Part shown: one piece after another, positions 57,230-64,000 of the stretch
Numbering within the stretch: position 1 is the first letter of the stretch
Layout: every line of letters starts with the position of its first letter
Source: an uncultured Mucilaginibacter sp.
Lineage (GTDB): Bacteria > Bacteroidota > Bacteroidia > Sphingobacteriales > Sphingobacteriaceae
Assembly (NCBI RefSeq): GCF_913773635.1
Contig: NZ_CAJYGQ010000008.1
Span: 279,086-343,085, forward strand
Length of the DNA: 64,000 bases
Reading direction: 5' to 3'
Notes under the pieces: model-generated
Seen by the model: the letters and a program-made list of their open reading frames with translations, nothing else
What the model was told of the DNA's origin: nothing
Database searches by the model: none
Made by a program: the position numbers and the translations under genes

Positions 57230-58033
57230 ATGACCAAATACATTTGGCTTACCCTTGCGGGTATGCTTACCGCGCTGTTTCAGGTATCGGCACAGGAGCT
57301 CTATGTGAATTCGGAGCCCGCCAGCAACATGGCTGCAAAATCTTTAGGAATAAGGCTTGAAAACCAGGGTTACTTTAAACCCGACTATCGTAACCGTACT
57401 ACGCTTGAGGCCATGCTGGGCATTAATAAGTATATAATGGTACATGGCACGGCCTATATGTCTGACTTTTATCAAGACAAACAACGGTTTGAGGGTGTTA
57501 GCGCCTATGCCAAGTACCGTTTTTACTCGGCCGATAGTGTTCAACGGCATTTCAGAATGGCAGCGTTTGCAAAGGCTTCTTCCATACGTAACGTTCAATA
57601 CAACCAGGAAATATCACTTGAAGGTGATAACACCGGCTTACAAGGCGGCCTGGTAGCCACTCAGCTTGTGCATAAACTGGCGGTGTCGGGCTCATTAAGT
57701 TATTTACGGGCTTTTGAAAACAAGGGCGGCTACGAGCCGGTAAACCGCAACAGTATTGCTTACGCCCTATCGGCAGGGTATTTACTATTTCCTAAAAAGT
57801 ATACTAATTACGAGCAAACCAATATTAACCTTTACGCAGAACTGCTTGGCAAAAGTAACCCGGGCAAAGCGCAGTACTATATTGACATTGCTCCAGCTGT
57901 TCAGTTCATTTTCAACAGCGTATTAAGGGTTGATTTATCATACCGCACACCGTTAACCAACCGCATGCTGCGCAACACGCAAAACATGTACCTGGTACGC
58001 GTTGAGTATAATCTTTTTAATATATTTAATTGA
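57230..58033 (+). CDS. Outer-membrane beta-barrel-like protein, uncharacterised
   Basis: The 267-residue protein has a signal peptide (ending QVSAQ) and an alternating aromatic/hydrophobic strand pattern throughout (YAKYRFYSADS, VEYNLFNIFN), ending in an aromatic-rich terminal strand. This is typical of an outer-membrane barrel of about 10-12 strands. No specific porin or receptor family is recognised. As third gene of the HYC_CC_PP/HMA cluster it may let metal in or out of the periplasm, which is inference only. Confidence 0.78.
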   Translation: MTKYIWLTLAGMLTALFQVSAQELYVNSEPASNMAAKSLGIRLENQGYFKPDYRNRTTLEAMLGINKYIMVHGTAYMSDFYQDKQRFEGVSAYAKYRFYSADSVQRHFRMAAFAKASSIRNVQYNQEISLEGDNTGLQGGLVATQLVHKLAVSGSLSYLRAFENKGGYEPVNRNSIAYALSAGYLLFPKKYTNYEQTNINLYAELLGKSNPGKAQYYIDIAPAVQFIFNSVLRVDLSYRTPLTNRMLRNTQNMYLVRVEYNLFNIFN

Positions 58034-58042
58034 TAGAATGTT

Positions 58043-58104
58043 AAATGTCATTCTAATCGTCAGGCAACTGCTTAATATTATTGCTGACGATTGGAATGAC
58101 ATTT
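58043..58104. repeat. Palindromic element (GTCATT family, copy 3)
   Basis: The left arm (AAATGTCATTC...AATCGTCAG) and right arm match as an inverted repeat of about 24 bp with one change and one indel, around 13 bp. It starts 9 bp after the barrel gene's stop and is followed by T-rich DNA, so it may also end transcription. Confidence 0.75.
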
Positions 58105-58113
58105 TGCTTTCTT

Positions 58114-58653
58114 TTACTTACTCCATAATTTCATGGTTTGCGTAATATGTGCCAGGTGATGATTGCTGTGCCACGCATACATAGCAGCAGACAAAGCTAT
58201 GGTATAAATCACTCCTCTTTCAGGGTGTAAAAAGCTACGGTTCCACTGTGTTTCATCAAGGCTTTCATATAAAGCTACCATGTGCTGGTGAATGCCTTCC
58301 AGCATTTTAAGCGAGCTTTCAACCGGCAGGCGGTAATCAATTTGCATGGCCCAGCCAGCTTCATCGTATGGCTTAATGGTTGGATGGTCTTCTGTTAAGG
58401 CCAGCTTAATGCGCATTAAAGCGTTCATATGGCTATCGGCCAGGTGGTGTACTACCTGTTTCAGTGTCCAGCCGCCCTCACGGTACGGTGTGTTTAGCTG
58501 CGCATCGGTAAGTTCAATTACCTCGGCACGCAAACGAGCCGGAAGAGTTTTTATAGTTTCAATTGATTGAGCAAGCAATTCAGCATTGTACTCATTTGGT
58601 TTGGCAAAACGGCCTATTGGATAACGCAGATGTTCGTCGGGTTGGGTTGTCAT
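58114..58653 (-). CDS. DinB/YfiT-like putative metal-dependent hydrolase
   Basis: The 179-residue protein has the DinB four-helix bundle with the YfiT (bacillithiol transferase-like) signatures TPYREGGWTLKQVVHHLADSHMNA and AWHSNHHLAHI. The three metal-binding His residues (first in VVHHLADSH, the others in HSNHHLAHI) are present. ATG at 58653 is used; the frame extends two codons to a TTG. Relatives transfer thiols or hydrolyse amides, and the activity here is unknown. It is convergent with the barrel gene. Confidence 0.9.
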   Translation of the reverse strand: MTTQPDEHLRYPIGRFAKPNEYNAELLAQSIETIKTLPARLRAEVIELTDAQLNTPYREGGWTLKQVVHHLADSHMNALMRIKLALTEDHPTIKPYDEAGWAMQIDYRLPVESSLKMLEGIHQHMVALYESLDETQWNRSFLHPERGVIYTIALSAAMYAWHSNHHLAHITQTMKLWSK

Positions 58654-58800
58654 ATTCAAATTAAATACTAAAAATTTAAAGGCACATGCTTTTTATTGAA
58701 ATTGCTTGTACGCTTAAGCAATAAGCTATTTTGTTACACAAAATTTCATTGATAGTAAAAGCTTTGCCCTACTTTAGCATTTTAAACCTGTATTTTCCTC

Positions 58801-60627
58801 ATGTTGAAAAAGTTACTTATTGCCCTGCTTTGCCTGGCTTCCATACATACCTATGCCGATACTATTAAAACTGATGTACTGATAATCGGCGGCAGTGCAA
58901 GTGGTACAGCCGCTGCGCTGCAATGCGCGCGTAGCAAGGTAAAAACCATTTTGGTAGAAACCGGCCCATGGCTTGGCGGCGAGCTTACTTCCGGCGCAAT
59001 GTGCATAGTTGATGCCAACCGTAACTTACCTACGGGTATTTGGGGAGAATTCAGGAAACATGTACGCGAGTTCTATAAAAAAACGCCGGGTTATGATACT
59101 ACCGCCAACGCTGTACTACGCTTTGAGCCTTATACAGGTGCCGCTATCTTTAAGCGCATGACTGATACGGTAAAAAACCTTACGGTTAAGCTAAACACCC
59201 CCTGGAACTCAGTTAAAAAGAACGGCACAGGTTGGGAAGTCACCATAACTGAAAAGGGCAAGGTGAATACCATAAAAGCCCAGGTACTGATAGATGCAAC
59301 CGGTACAGGCGATGTTGCCGCCCTTGCCGGAGCACAATTTAACACAGGCTTTGACAGCAAAAAGGAAACCGGAGAACAACTTGCGCCCGAAGAAGCGCTA
59401 CCCGTTATTCAAGATATTACATGGTGTGCTATTTTGAAAGATTTTGGTGCAACTGCCAACAAAACCATTGCGCGCCCTGAGGGTTATGACGCCGCAAAAT
59501 ATGCACATTTTAAAGACAAAGACCTGCTTAAAATGATACAGAGTGGTCGTTTGCCTAACAACAAATACATGCTCAAATGGAGCGATCCGGGCATATCATT
59601 CAAGTCAACAGTTGAAGACCTTGACCCCAAAAACCGGTTGAAGTTTTACAAGGAGTGCCGTTTACACGTTTTAGGGTTGATATATTACATCCAAACCGAA
59701 CGTGGTTTAAAGAACTTTGGTACTACAGATGAATTTGGCACACCTGATGGACTTCCGCCTATACCTTACATGCGCGAGTACCGCCGGGCCAAGGGACGTA
59801 TGCGCATGGTGTTAGATGATATTTTTACACCCTATGACCGTGTGTCAAAGCTTTACCGTACATCTATAGCGGTTGGTGATGCATCGCCCGGGCAACATTA
59901 CGTAGATAAACGCGGGCCACAAACCCCTTATCCACCGTTTCCGGCTTATAGCATACCTTTAGGCGTTGTTGTGGTAAAAGACCTTGATAATTTACTGGTT
60001 ACTGAAAAAGCCATGTCAACCACTCACCTGGTAAATGCCAGTACGTTTTACCCATCGGTACAGGTAGCGGTGGGGCAAGGTGCCGGTTGTATTGCTGCTT
60101 ACTGTGCCTTTTTTAAAACCACTACCAAAAACCTTAATGTGCGCACCATACAAGGCGAGTTACTCGATTATAAAGGCTACCTTATGCCATTTTCAGATGT
60201 GACAATAAACGACCCTAACTTTAGGGCCATACAGCAGGTAAGTGCAACCGGTATGCTTAAAGGCATACAAAAGGTTAATGGAAAAACAGCTGCGGTATTG
60301 TTTAACGCCGATAGCCTGGTAACTACTGCCGAGGTTGAACCGGCCATAAGAGAAATTTACACCAGGGCATTTATATGGTTTAATAAAGAAAAGCCGGGTA
60401 AGCAATTCACCGTAGGTAATCTGTTATCTTTCATAAGCGAAATAACGCTTACCGACCCTAAAGTTTTAAATGCTAATATGGAGAAGCAATGGAAAGACAA
60501 CTTCAAATTTTCATTGCCGTTTGACATGAACCGCACGCTTACGCGCCGAGAGTTTGCCGTGTTAACCAATAAGTATCTTAATCCGTTTGCACGTACAGTT
60601 GACCTTAGTGGCAAACTGATAAATTAA
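58801..60627 (+). CDS. Exported FAD-dependent oxidoreductase
   Basis: The 608-residue protein has a signal peptide (ending IHTYAD) followed by the dinucleotide motif IIGGSASGTAAALQCA, the redox region LVETGPWLGGELTSGAM, a second nucleotide part (IDATGTGDVAALAGA) and the C-terminal FAD-binding end (MSTTHLVNASTFYPSVQVAVGQGAGCIAAYCAF). It fits the 'FAD-dependent oxidoreductase' (PF12831-like) group common in polysaccharide-degrading Bacteroidota. An extra C-terminal region of about 130 residues (from about 475) carries SLH-like phrases (TRREFAVLTNKYLNPF). The substrate is unknown. Confidence 0.88.
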   Translation: MLKKLLIALLCLASIHTYADTIKTDVLIIGGSASGTAAALQCARSKVKTILVETGPWLGGELTSGAMCIVDANRNLPTGIWGEFRKHVREFYKKTPGYDTTANAVLRFEPYTGAAIFKRMTDTVKNLTVKLNTPWNSVKKNGTGWEVTITEKGKVNTIKAQVLIDATGTGDVAALAGAQFNTGFDSKKETGEQLAPEEALPVIQDITWCAILKDFGATANKTIARPEGYDAAKYAHFKDKDLLKMIQSGRLPNNKYMLKWSDPGISFKSTVEDLDPKNRLKFYKECRLHVLGLIYYIQTERGLKNFGTTDEFGTPDGLPPIPYMREYRRAKGRMRMVLDDIFTPYDRVSKLYRTSIAVGDASPGQHYVDKRGPQTPYPPFPAYSIPLGVVVVKDLDNLLVTEKAMSTTHLVNASTFYPSVQVAVGQGAGCIAAYCAFFKTTTKNLNVRTIQGELLDYKGYLMPFSDVTINDPNFRAIQQVSATGMLKGIQKVNGKTAAVLFNADSLVTTAEVEPAIREIYTRAFIWFNKEKPGKQFTVGNLLSFISEITLTDPKVLNANMEKQWKDNFKFSLPFDMNRTLTRREFAVLTNKYLNPFARTVDLSGKLIN

Positions 60628-60665
60628 ATATATAAATGCAAGCTGCAGATAACTACCAAACCATC

Positions 60666-61463
60666 TTACTCTGCAGCCGGGTTCTGTGCAAACATGCGGC
60701 TTAGCTGTGCATACAGTTCAGGGTGCTTATCTTTTAGCTGATCGGGTTTTTCAAAAAAGTATTCTGATACCACGGCTAAAAACTCAGCCTCGTTGGTAGC
60801 GGCATAAGCATCAATATCTGATTTTCCGCGTTCAATACGGTCAATTTCCTGGTGCATCATTTTTAGCCATGGAGTTGCATATTCATGAGGCAAAAAGTTT
60901 TCGGGTACACCATCACTAGCACCGTCGCTTTCATCAAGCAGGTGTACAAATTCATGTATTCCCGTGTTATGTTTACCCGATGATTTTGAAAACCCGCGTA
61001 TTAGTGCCGCTCTTGACAATAGCATTTGCCCGTTCATGTAACCCGAACCTACCATACCCATTATGTTACGGTTTTCATCACCTTCAAACTGAAAGTCATT
61101 GTTAAAGGTGTCTGGATATAATATAACGTTGGTAAGGTTATTATACTTCCACTCATCAAACCCAAAAACCGGTATTACAGCGCTTGATGCAACAAGCACC
61201 CGGTCTAAATCTTCTATTTTCAGGCCTACCCCCTCTATATGTACTTCCTCTAAAAAGGCAGCAATTTTATGCTCGAAGCGCAGCTTATCTGCGCTATTCA
61301 GCGCTTCGTAAAATGACACATTATCAAGCAATAGCTGCTTAAGGCTTTCTGTAATATTTTTATCGGCTTTGGCAACGGCCTTTGGTTTGCGCAGGAACAG
61401 GAAATAACCTAAAACCCACAACAAAAAAACTATAGCAACGGCAATTAAAATAAATGTATTCAT
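60666..61463 (-). CDS. mtfA: MtfA/M90-like zinc peptidase, membrane-anchored
   Basis: The 265-residue protein (start ATG 61463; longer frame begins with TTG) has an N-terminal membrane helix (about 3-25), absent from E. coli MtfA, then the M90 domain with HEFVHLLD (HExxH) and NEAEFLAVVSEYFFEKP, which includes the third Glu ligand. E. coli MtfA binds Mlc and controls ptsG; that role cannot be assumed in Bacteroidota. It is convergent with the secreted oxidoreductase, with about 40 bp between the stops. Confidence 0.9.
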   Translation of the reverse strand: MNTFILIAVAIVFLLWVLGYFLFLRKPKAVAKADKNITESLKQLLLDNVSFYEALNSADKLRFEHKIAAFLEEVHIEGVGLKIEDLDRVLVASSAVIPVFGFDEWKYNNLTNVILYPDTFNNDFQFEGDENRNIMGMVGSGYMNGQMLLSRAALIRGFSKSSGKHNTGIHEFVHLLDESDGASDGVPENFLPHEYATPWLKMMHQEIDRIERGKSDIDAYAATNEAEFLAVVSEYFFEKPDQLKDKHPELYAQLSRMFAQNPAAE

Positions 61464-61521
61464 ATGAGCTGTTAACAACGCAACTCCCTTTTGGTTACCT
61501 TTAAAAATTACTCAAAACAAA

Positions 61522-61545
61522 AAATGCAGCCCAAAAGCTGCATTT
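61522..61545 (-). terminator. Terminator of the rfbB-galE group
   Basis: A 9-bp stem AAATGCAGC/GCTGCATTT with a 6-base loop is followed on the reverse strand by TTT and T-rich DNA, about 20 bp beyond the rfbB stop. Confidence 0.85.
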
Positions 61546-61564
61546 AATTTATATCTGTTAAATA

Positions 61565-62617
61565 TTAGCGGTTAGTGTATTGCTCATCGTAATACTGCTG
61601 ATAATGGCCTGAAGTTACATCATTCAGCCATTCTTCGTTAGCAAGATACCAATCTACAGTTTTTTCCAGACCTTCTTCAAAGGTGATGCTTGGTGTCCAG
61701 CCTAACTCATTTTTAAGCTTGGTAGCGTCAATAGCGTAGCGTAAATCGTGGCCTGCCCTATCAGTTACATAAGTAATCAGTTGTGCCGATGTACCTGCTT
61801 CCTTGCCTAGTTTTTTGTCCATAATTTCACAAAGCAGCTTAATAAGCTCAATGTTCTGCCACTCATTATGTCCGCCAATGTTATAAGTATCTCCAGATTT
61901 AGCATTATGGAAAATAACATCAATAGCGCGGGCATGATCTTCAACCCATAACCAGTCGCGTACGTTTTCGCCTTTACCGTAAATTGGTATAGGCTTATTT
62001 TGCTTAATGTTGTGAATTGACAATGGAATCAACTTTTCAGGGAAATGATATGAGCCATAGTTATTTGAGCAGTTCGAAATAACAGCGTTCATACCGTAAG
62101 TATCCTGGTAAGCACGCACCATATGATCTGAGCTTGCTTTTGAAGCCGAATATGGTGAATGCGGGTCATAAGGTGTTTCTTCGGTAAACATACCATCTTC
62201 ACCCAAAGTTCCGTAAACTTCATCGGTTGATACATGATAAAAGCGCGTTTCATCATAACGGCCTTTCCAGTGATAGCGGGCTGCGTTGAGCAGATTTACC
62301 GTTCCAACAACATTGGTCATTACAAACTCCAGCGGATTGGCAATTGAACGGTCAACGTGCGACTCGGCTGCTAAATGAATAACCGCATCAGGTTGTTCGG
62401 CACCAAATAACTCATCAATAAACTGAGCATCAACTATATCACCTTTTACAAACTTATAATTAGGCTCGTTTTCAATATCCTTTAAGTTTGCCAGGTTACC
62501 CGCATAAGTCAATTTATCAAGGTTGATGATTTGATATTCAGGGTGAGACTTTACAAACCTGCGCACCACGTGCGAACCAATGAAACCGGCACCACCGGTA
62601 ATGATTATTTTCTTCAT
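61565..62617 (-). CDS. rfbB: dTDP-glucose 4,6-dehydratase
   Basis: RfbB makes dTDP-4-keto-6-deoxyglucose, the precursor of dTDP-rhamnose. The 350-residue extended SDR has the cofactor motif TGGAGFIGSHVV, HLAAESHVDRSI, the catalytic STDEVYG and Tyr-x-x-x-Lys in YSASKASSDHMV, and SNNYGSYHFPEKLIP. It is 6 bp downstream of galE on the same strand. rfbA, rfbC and rfbD are not in the window. It serves surface polysaccharide synthesis. Confidence 0.97.
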   Translation of the reverse strand: MKKIIITGGAGFIGSHVVRRFVKSHPEYQIINLDKLTYAGNLANLKDIENEPNYKFVKGDIVDAQFIDELFGAEQPDAVIHLAAESHVDRSIANPLEFVMTNVVGTVNLLNAARYHWKGRYDETRFYHVSTDEVYGTLGEDGMFTEETPYDPHSPYSASKASSDHMVRAYQDTYGMNAVISNCSNNYGSYHFPEKLIPLSIHNIKQNKPIPIYGKGENVRDWLWVEDHARAIDVIFHNAKSGDTYNIGGHNEWQNIELIKLLCEIMDKKLGKEAGTSAQLITYVTDRAGHDLRYAIDATKLKNELGWTPSITFEEGLEKTVDWYLANEEWLNDVTSGHYQQYYDEQYTNR

Positions 62618-62623
62618 AAAACC

Positions 62624-63646
62624 TTATAATGGTTTGTTTGCAATAGCTTTCTCCCACTCCCATGCCGATGCCATCATGGTATCAACATCAAGCTCGGCTT
62701 TCCACTTTAACACTTCTGTTGATTTGGTTACATCGCCCCAAACCTGCTCCACATCACCATCACGACGCGGACCAATGCTCCAGGCAAACTTAACACCGGT
62801 AGCGCGTTCAAAAGCATTTACAACCTCTAAAACCGAAGTACCTTTACCAGTACCAATGTTAAATACGTCATAGCCTTTAAAGCTCTCCTCTTCCATGTAT
62901 TTTAAAGCGGCTACGTGTGCCTTAGCTAAATCAACAACATGAATATAATCACGTATGCAGCTACCATCAGGCGTGTTGTAATCATCACCAAAAACGGTAA
63001 CTTTTTCGCGTTTGCCAATAGCTGTTTGCGTTATAAACGGAACCAGGTTTTGCGGCACGCCAATTGGCAACTCACCAATCAGGGCCGACTCATGTGCACC
63101 AACAGGGTTAAAGTAACGTAATGATACCACCTTGTAATTAGCGCCTGACGCAATCATGTCCTGTAAAATTTCTTCGGCAATCTGCTTGGTGTTTCCATAC
63201 GGTGATTGCGCAGCCTTCACAGGCGCATCTTCAGTAACCGGCAAATTATCAGGCTGACCGTAAACGGTACAGCTTGACGAAAACACAAAGTTTAGTGGTT
63301 TACCGTAGTACGCGTTAAGCAGGTTAATAAGCGAGTAAAAGTTGTTACGATAGTATTTCAAAGGATGAGCAACCGATTCTCCTACAGCTTTAAAAGCTGC
63401 AAAATGTATAATGCCGGTTACATCAGCTATTGATGTTGCCAGGTTTTTTACGGCAGCCTCATCACACAGGTCAACCTGGTGAAATTGAGGTTTAAACCCT
63501 AAAATTGTAGTCAACTGATCTAATATGCTGATATGCGAGTTAGACAAATCATCAATGATAACAGGTTCGTAACCAGCCTGCACCAGTTCAACAACCGTGT
63601 GCGAGCCAATAAAGCCCAGGCCACCGGTTACCAATATTTTTTTCAT
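62624..63646 (-). CDS. galE: UDP-glucose 4-epimerase
   Basis: GalE interconverts UDP-glucose and UDP-galactose through a 4-keto intermediate. The 340-residue protein shows TGGLGFIGSHTV, HFAAFKAVGESVAHPLKYYRNN, the catalytic FSSSCTVYG and YGNTKQIAEEIL (Tyr-x-x-x-Lys), and VRDYIHVVDLAKAH-like IRDYIHVVDLAKAHV, all GalE-type. It lies between rfbB (6 bp) and the UXS-like gene (25 bp), forming a nucleotide-sugar operon. Confidence 0.97.
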   Translation of the reverse strand: MKKILVTGGLGFIGSHTVVELVQAGYEPVIIDDLSNSHISILDQLTTILGFKPQFHQVDLCDEAAVKNLATSIADVTGIIHFAAFKAVGESVAHPLKYYRNNFYSLINLLNAYYGKPLNFVFSSSCTVYGQPDNLPVTEDAPVKAAQSPYGNTKQIAEEILQDMIASGANYKVVSLRYFNPVGAHESALIGELPIGVPQNLVPFITQTAIGKREKVTVFGDDYNTPDGSCIRDYIHVVDLAKAHVAALKYMEEESFKGYDVFNIGTGKGTSVLEVVNAFERATGVKFAWSIGPRRDGDVEQVWGDVTKSTEVLKWKAELDVDTMMASAWEWEKAIANKPL

Positions 63647-63671
63647 AGAAATACTTTTCGCAATTATAATA

Positions 63672-64000
63672 TTATTTATTGTATTGAGAGAATTCCTTGT
63701 GCTCGATAACGTGCTGAGGAAGCGACTTGAAATACTCGTAAGTAATTTTCAATCCTTCCTGGCGGCTTACCTTTGGCTCCCAGCCCAAGATGGCTTTTGC
63801 CTTGGTAATGTCAGGTCTTCTTTGCTTAGGGTCATCAGTTGGTAATGGTTTGCCTACCAGTTTCTGATCGGTGCCGGTTAGCTTAATGATCTCCTCACCA
63901 AATTCTTTGATGGTGATCTCATCCGGGTTACCTATGTTCATTGGCTGTACATAGTCGCTCAGTAACAAGCGGTAAATGCCCTCTACCAAATCATCTACAT
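63672..64000 (-). CDS. NAD-dependent nucleotide-sugar epimerase, UDP-glucuronate decarboxylase-like (3' part)
   Basis: Only the C-terminal 108 residues are in the window; the gene enters from the right edge. The text VDDLVEGIYRLLLSD, QPMNIGNPDEITIKEFGEEIIKLTG, DDPKQRRPDITKAKAILGWEPKVSRQEGL closely follows UDP-xylose synthase/UDP-glucuronic acid decarboxylase. It is first in the visible order galE-rfbB and likely co-transcribed. The N-terminal cofactor site is not visible. Confidence 0.9.
   Translation of the reverse strand, partial: VDDLVEGIYRLLLSDYVQPMNIGNPDEITIKEFGEEIIKLTGTDQKLVGKPLPTDDPKQRRPDITKAKAILGWEPKVSRQEGLKITYEYFKSLPQHVIEHKEFSQYNK

Overview
The window is chromosomal DNA of a Bacteroidota bacterium, most likely Sphingobacteriaceae (Mucilaginibacter/Pedobacter-like). 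The support is: core promoters of the Bacteroidota type (TTG-N19/20-TAnnTTTG), few Shine-Dalgarno sites, Bacteroidota-type SecA, TamB, tricorn-like and M61 proteases, HYC_CC_PP and START-like families, and secreted or lipoprotein glycoside hydrolases. I see no insertion sequence, prophage, integrase, CRISPR array or rRNA. Only one tRNA gene is present. Most of the window reads as ordinary housekeeping DNA with small accessory islands.

Layout. 1-2.3 kb: the 5' part of a secreted esterase-like gene, a small membrane protein, prfB with its programmed +1 frameshift, and a small uncharacterised protein. 2.4-8 kb: pgi facing a reverse-strand group (glutaminyl cyclotransferase, YraN, a membrane protein, dnaG). 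8-22 kb: asnS, an SDR, a tricorn-like S41 protease, an M20 amidohydrolase with a SPOR protein, secA, purD and a lipoprotein. 22.3-31.5 kb: tRNA-Met, a START-like protein, an LptF/G permease, ribBA, tamB and tsaD. 31.5-35 kb: a xylan-degradation cluster (alpha/beta-hydrolase esterase with a 3' frameshift, GH43, GH10). 35-43.7 kb: a dienelactone hydrolase, PhnA-like, a BamA-like barrel, PAP2, a hybrid-type sensor kinase, a GlxA-type AraC regulator, VOC and DoxX. 43.7-46.1 kb: a DNA-damage island (SRAP, umuC, umuD). 47-55 kb: an M61 protease and a complete RND efflux operon (MFP-RND-TolC). 55-58 kb: a response regulator overlapping a BadF/BadG-type kinase, then a HYC_CC_PP/HMA/outer-membrane trio that looks metal-related. 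58-64 kb: DinB/YfiT, a secreted FAD enzyme, MtfA-like, and nucleotide-sugar genes (rfbB, galE, a UXS-like epimerase).

Points most worth a second look. (a) The UmuD homologue has lost the Ser/Lys dyad, and its promoter shares a GCTAA-N5-TTAG operator-like motif with the SRAP promoter, suggesting a damage-response regulon not obviously of the LexA type. (b) Three unrelated genes (lptF, an AraC regulator, HYC_CC_PP) have the same geometry, TTG-N20-TAnnTTTG-N4-start codon, which predicts leaderless mRNAs. (c) The DnaG zinc-ribbon ligands are all replaced. (d) An esterase in the xylan cluster carries a 1-nt frameshift that removes its catalytic His. (e) An array of 24-bp tandem repeats precedes pgi. 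(f) Palindromic intergenic elements with a GTCATT-type outer end occur three times. Everything was read by eye; family names come from motif recognition and no database search was run.
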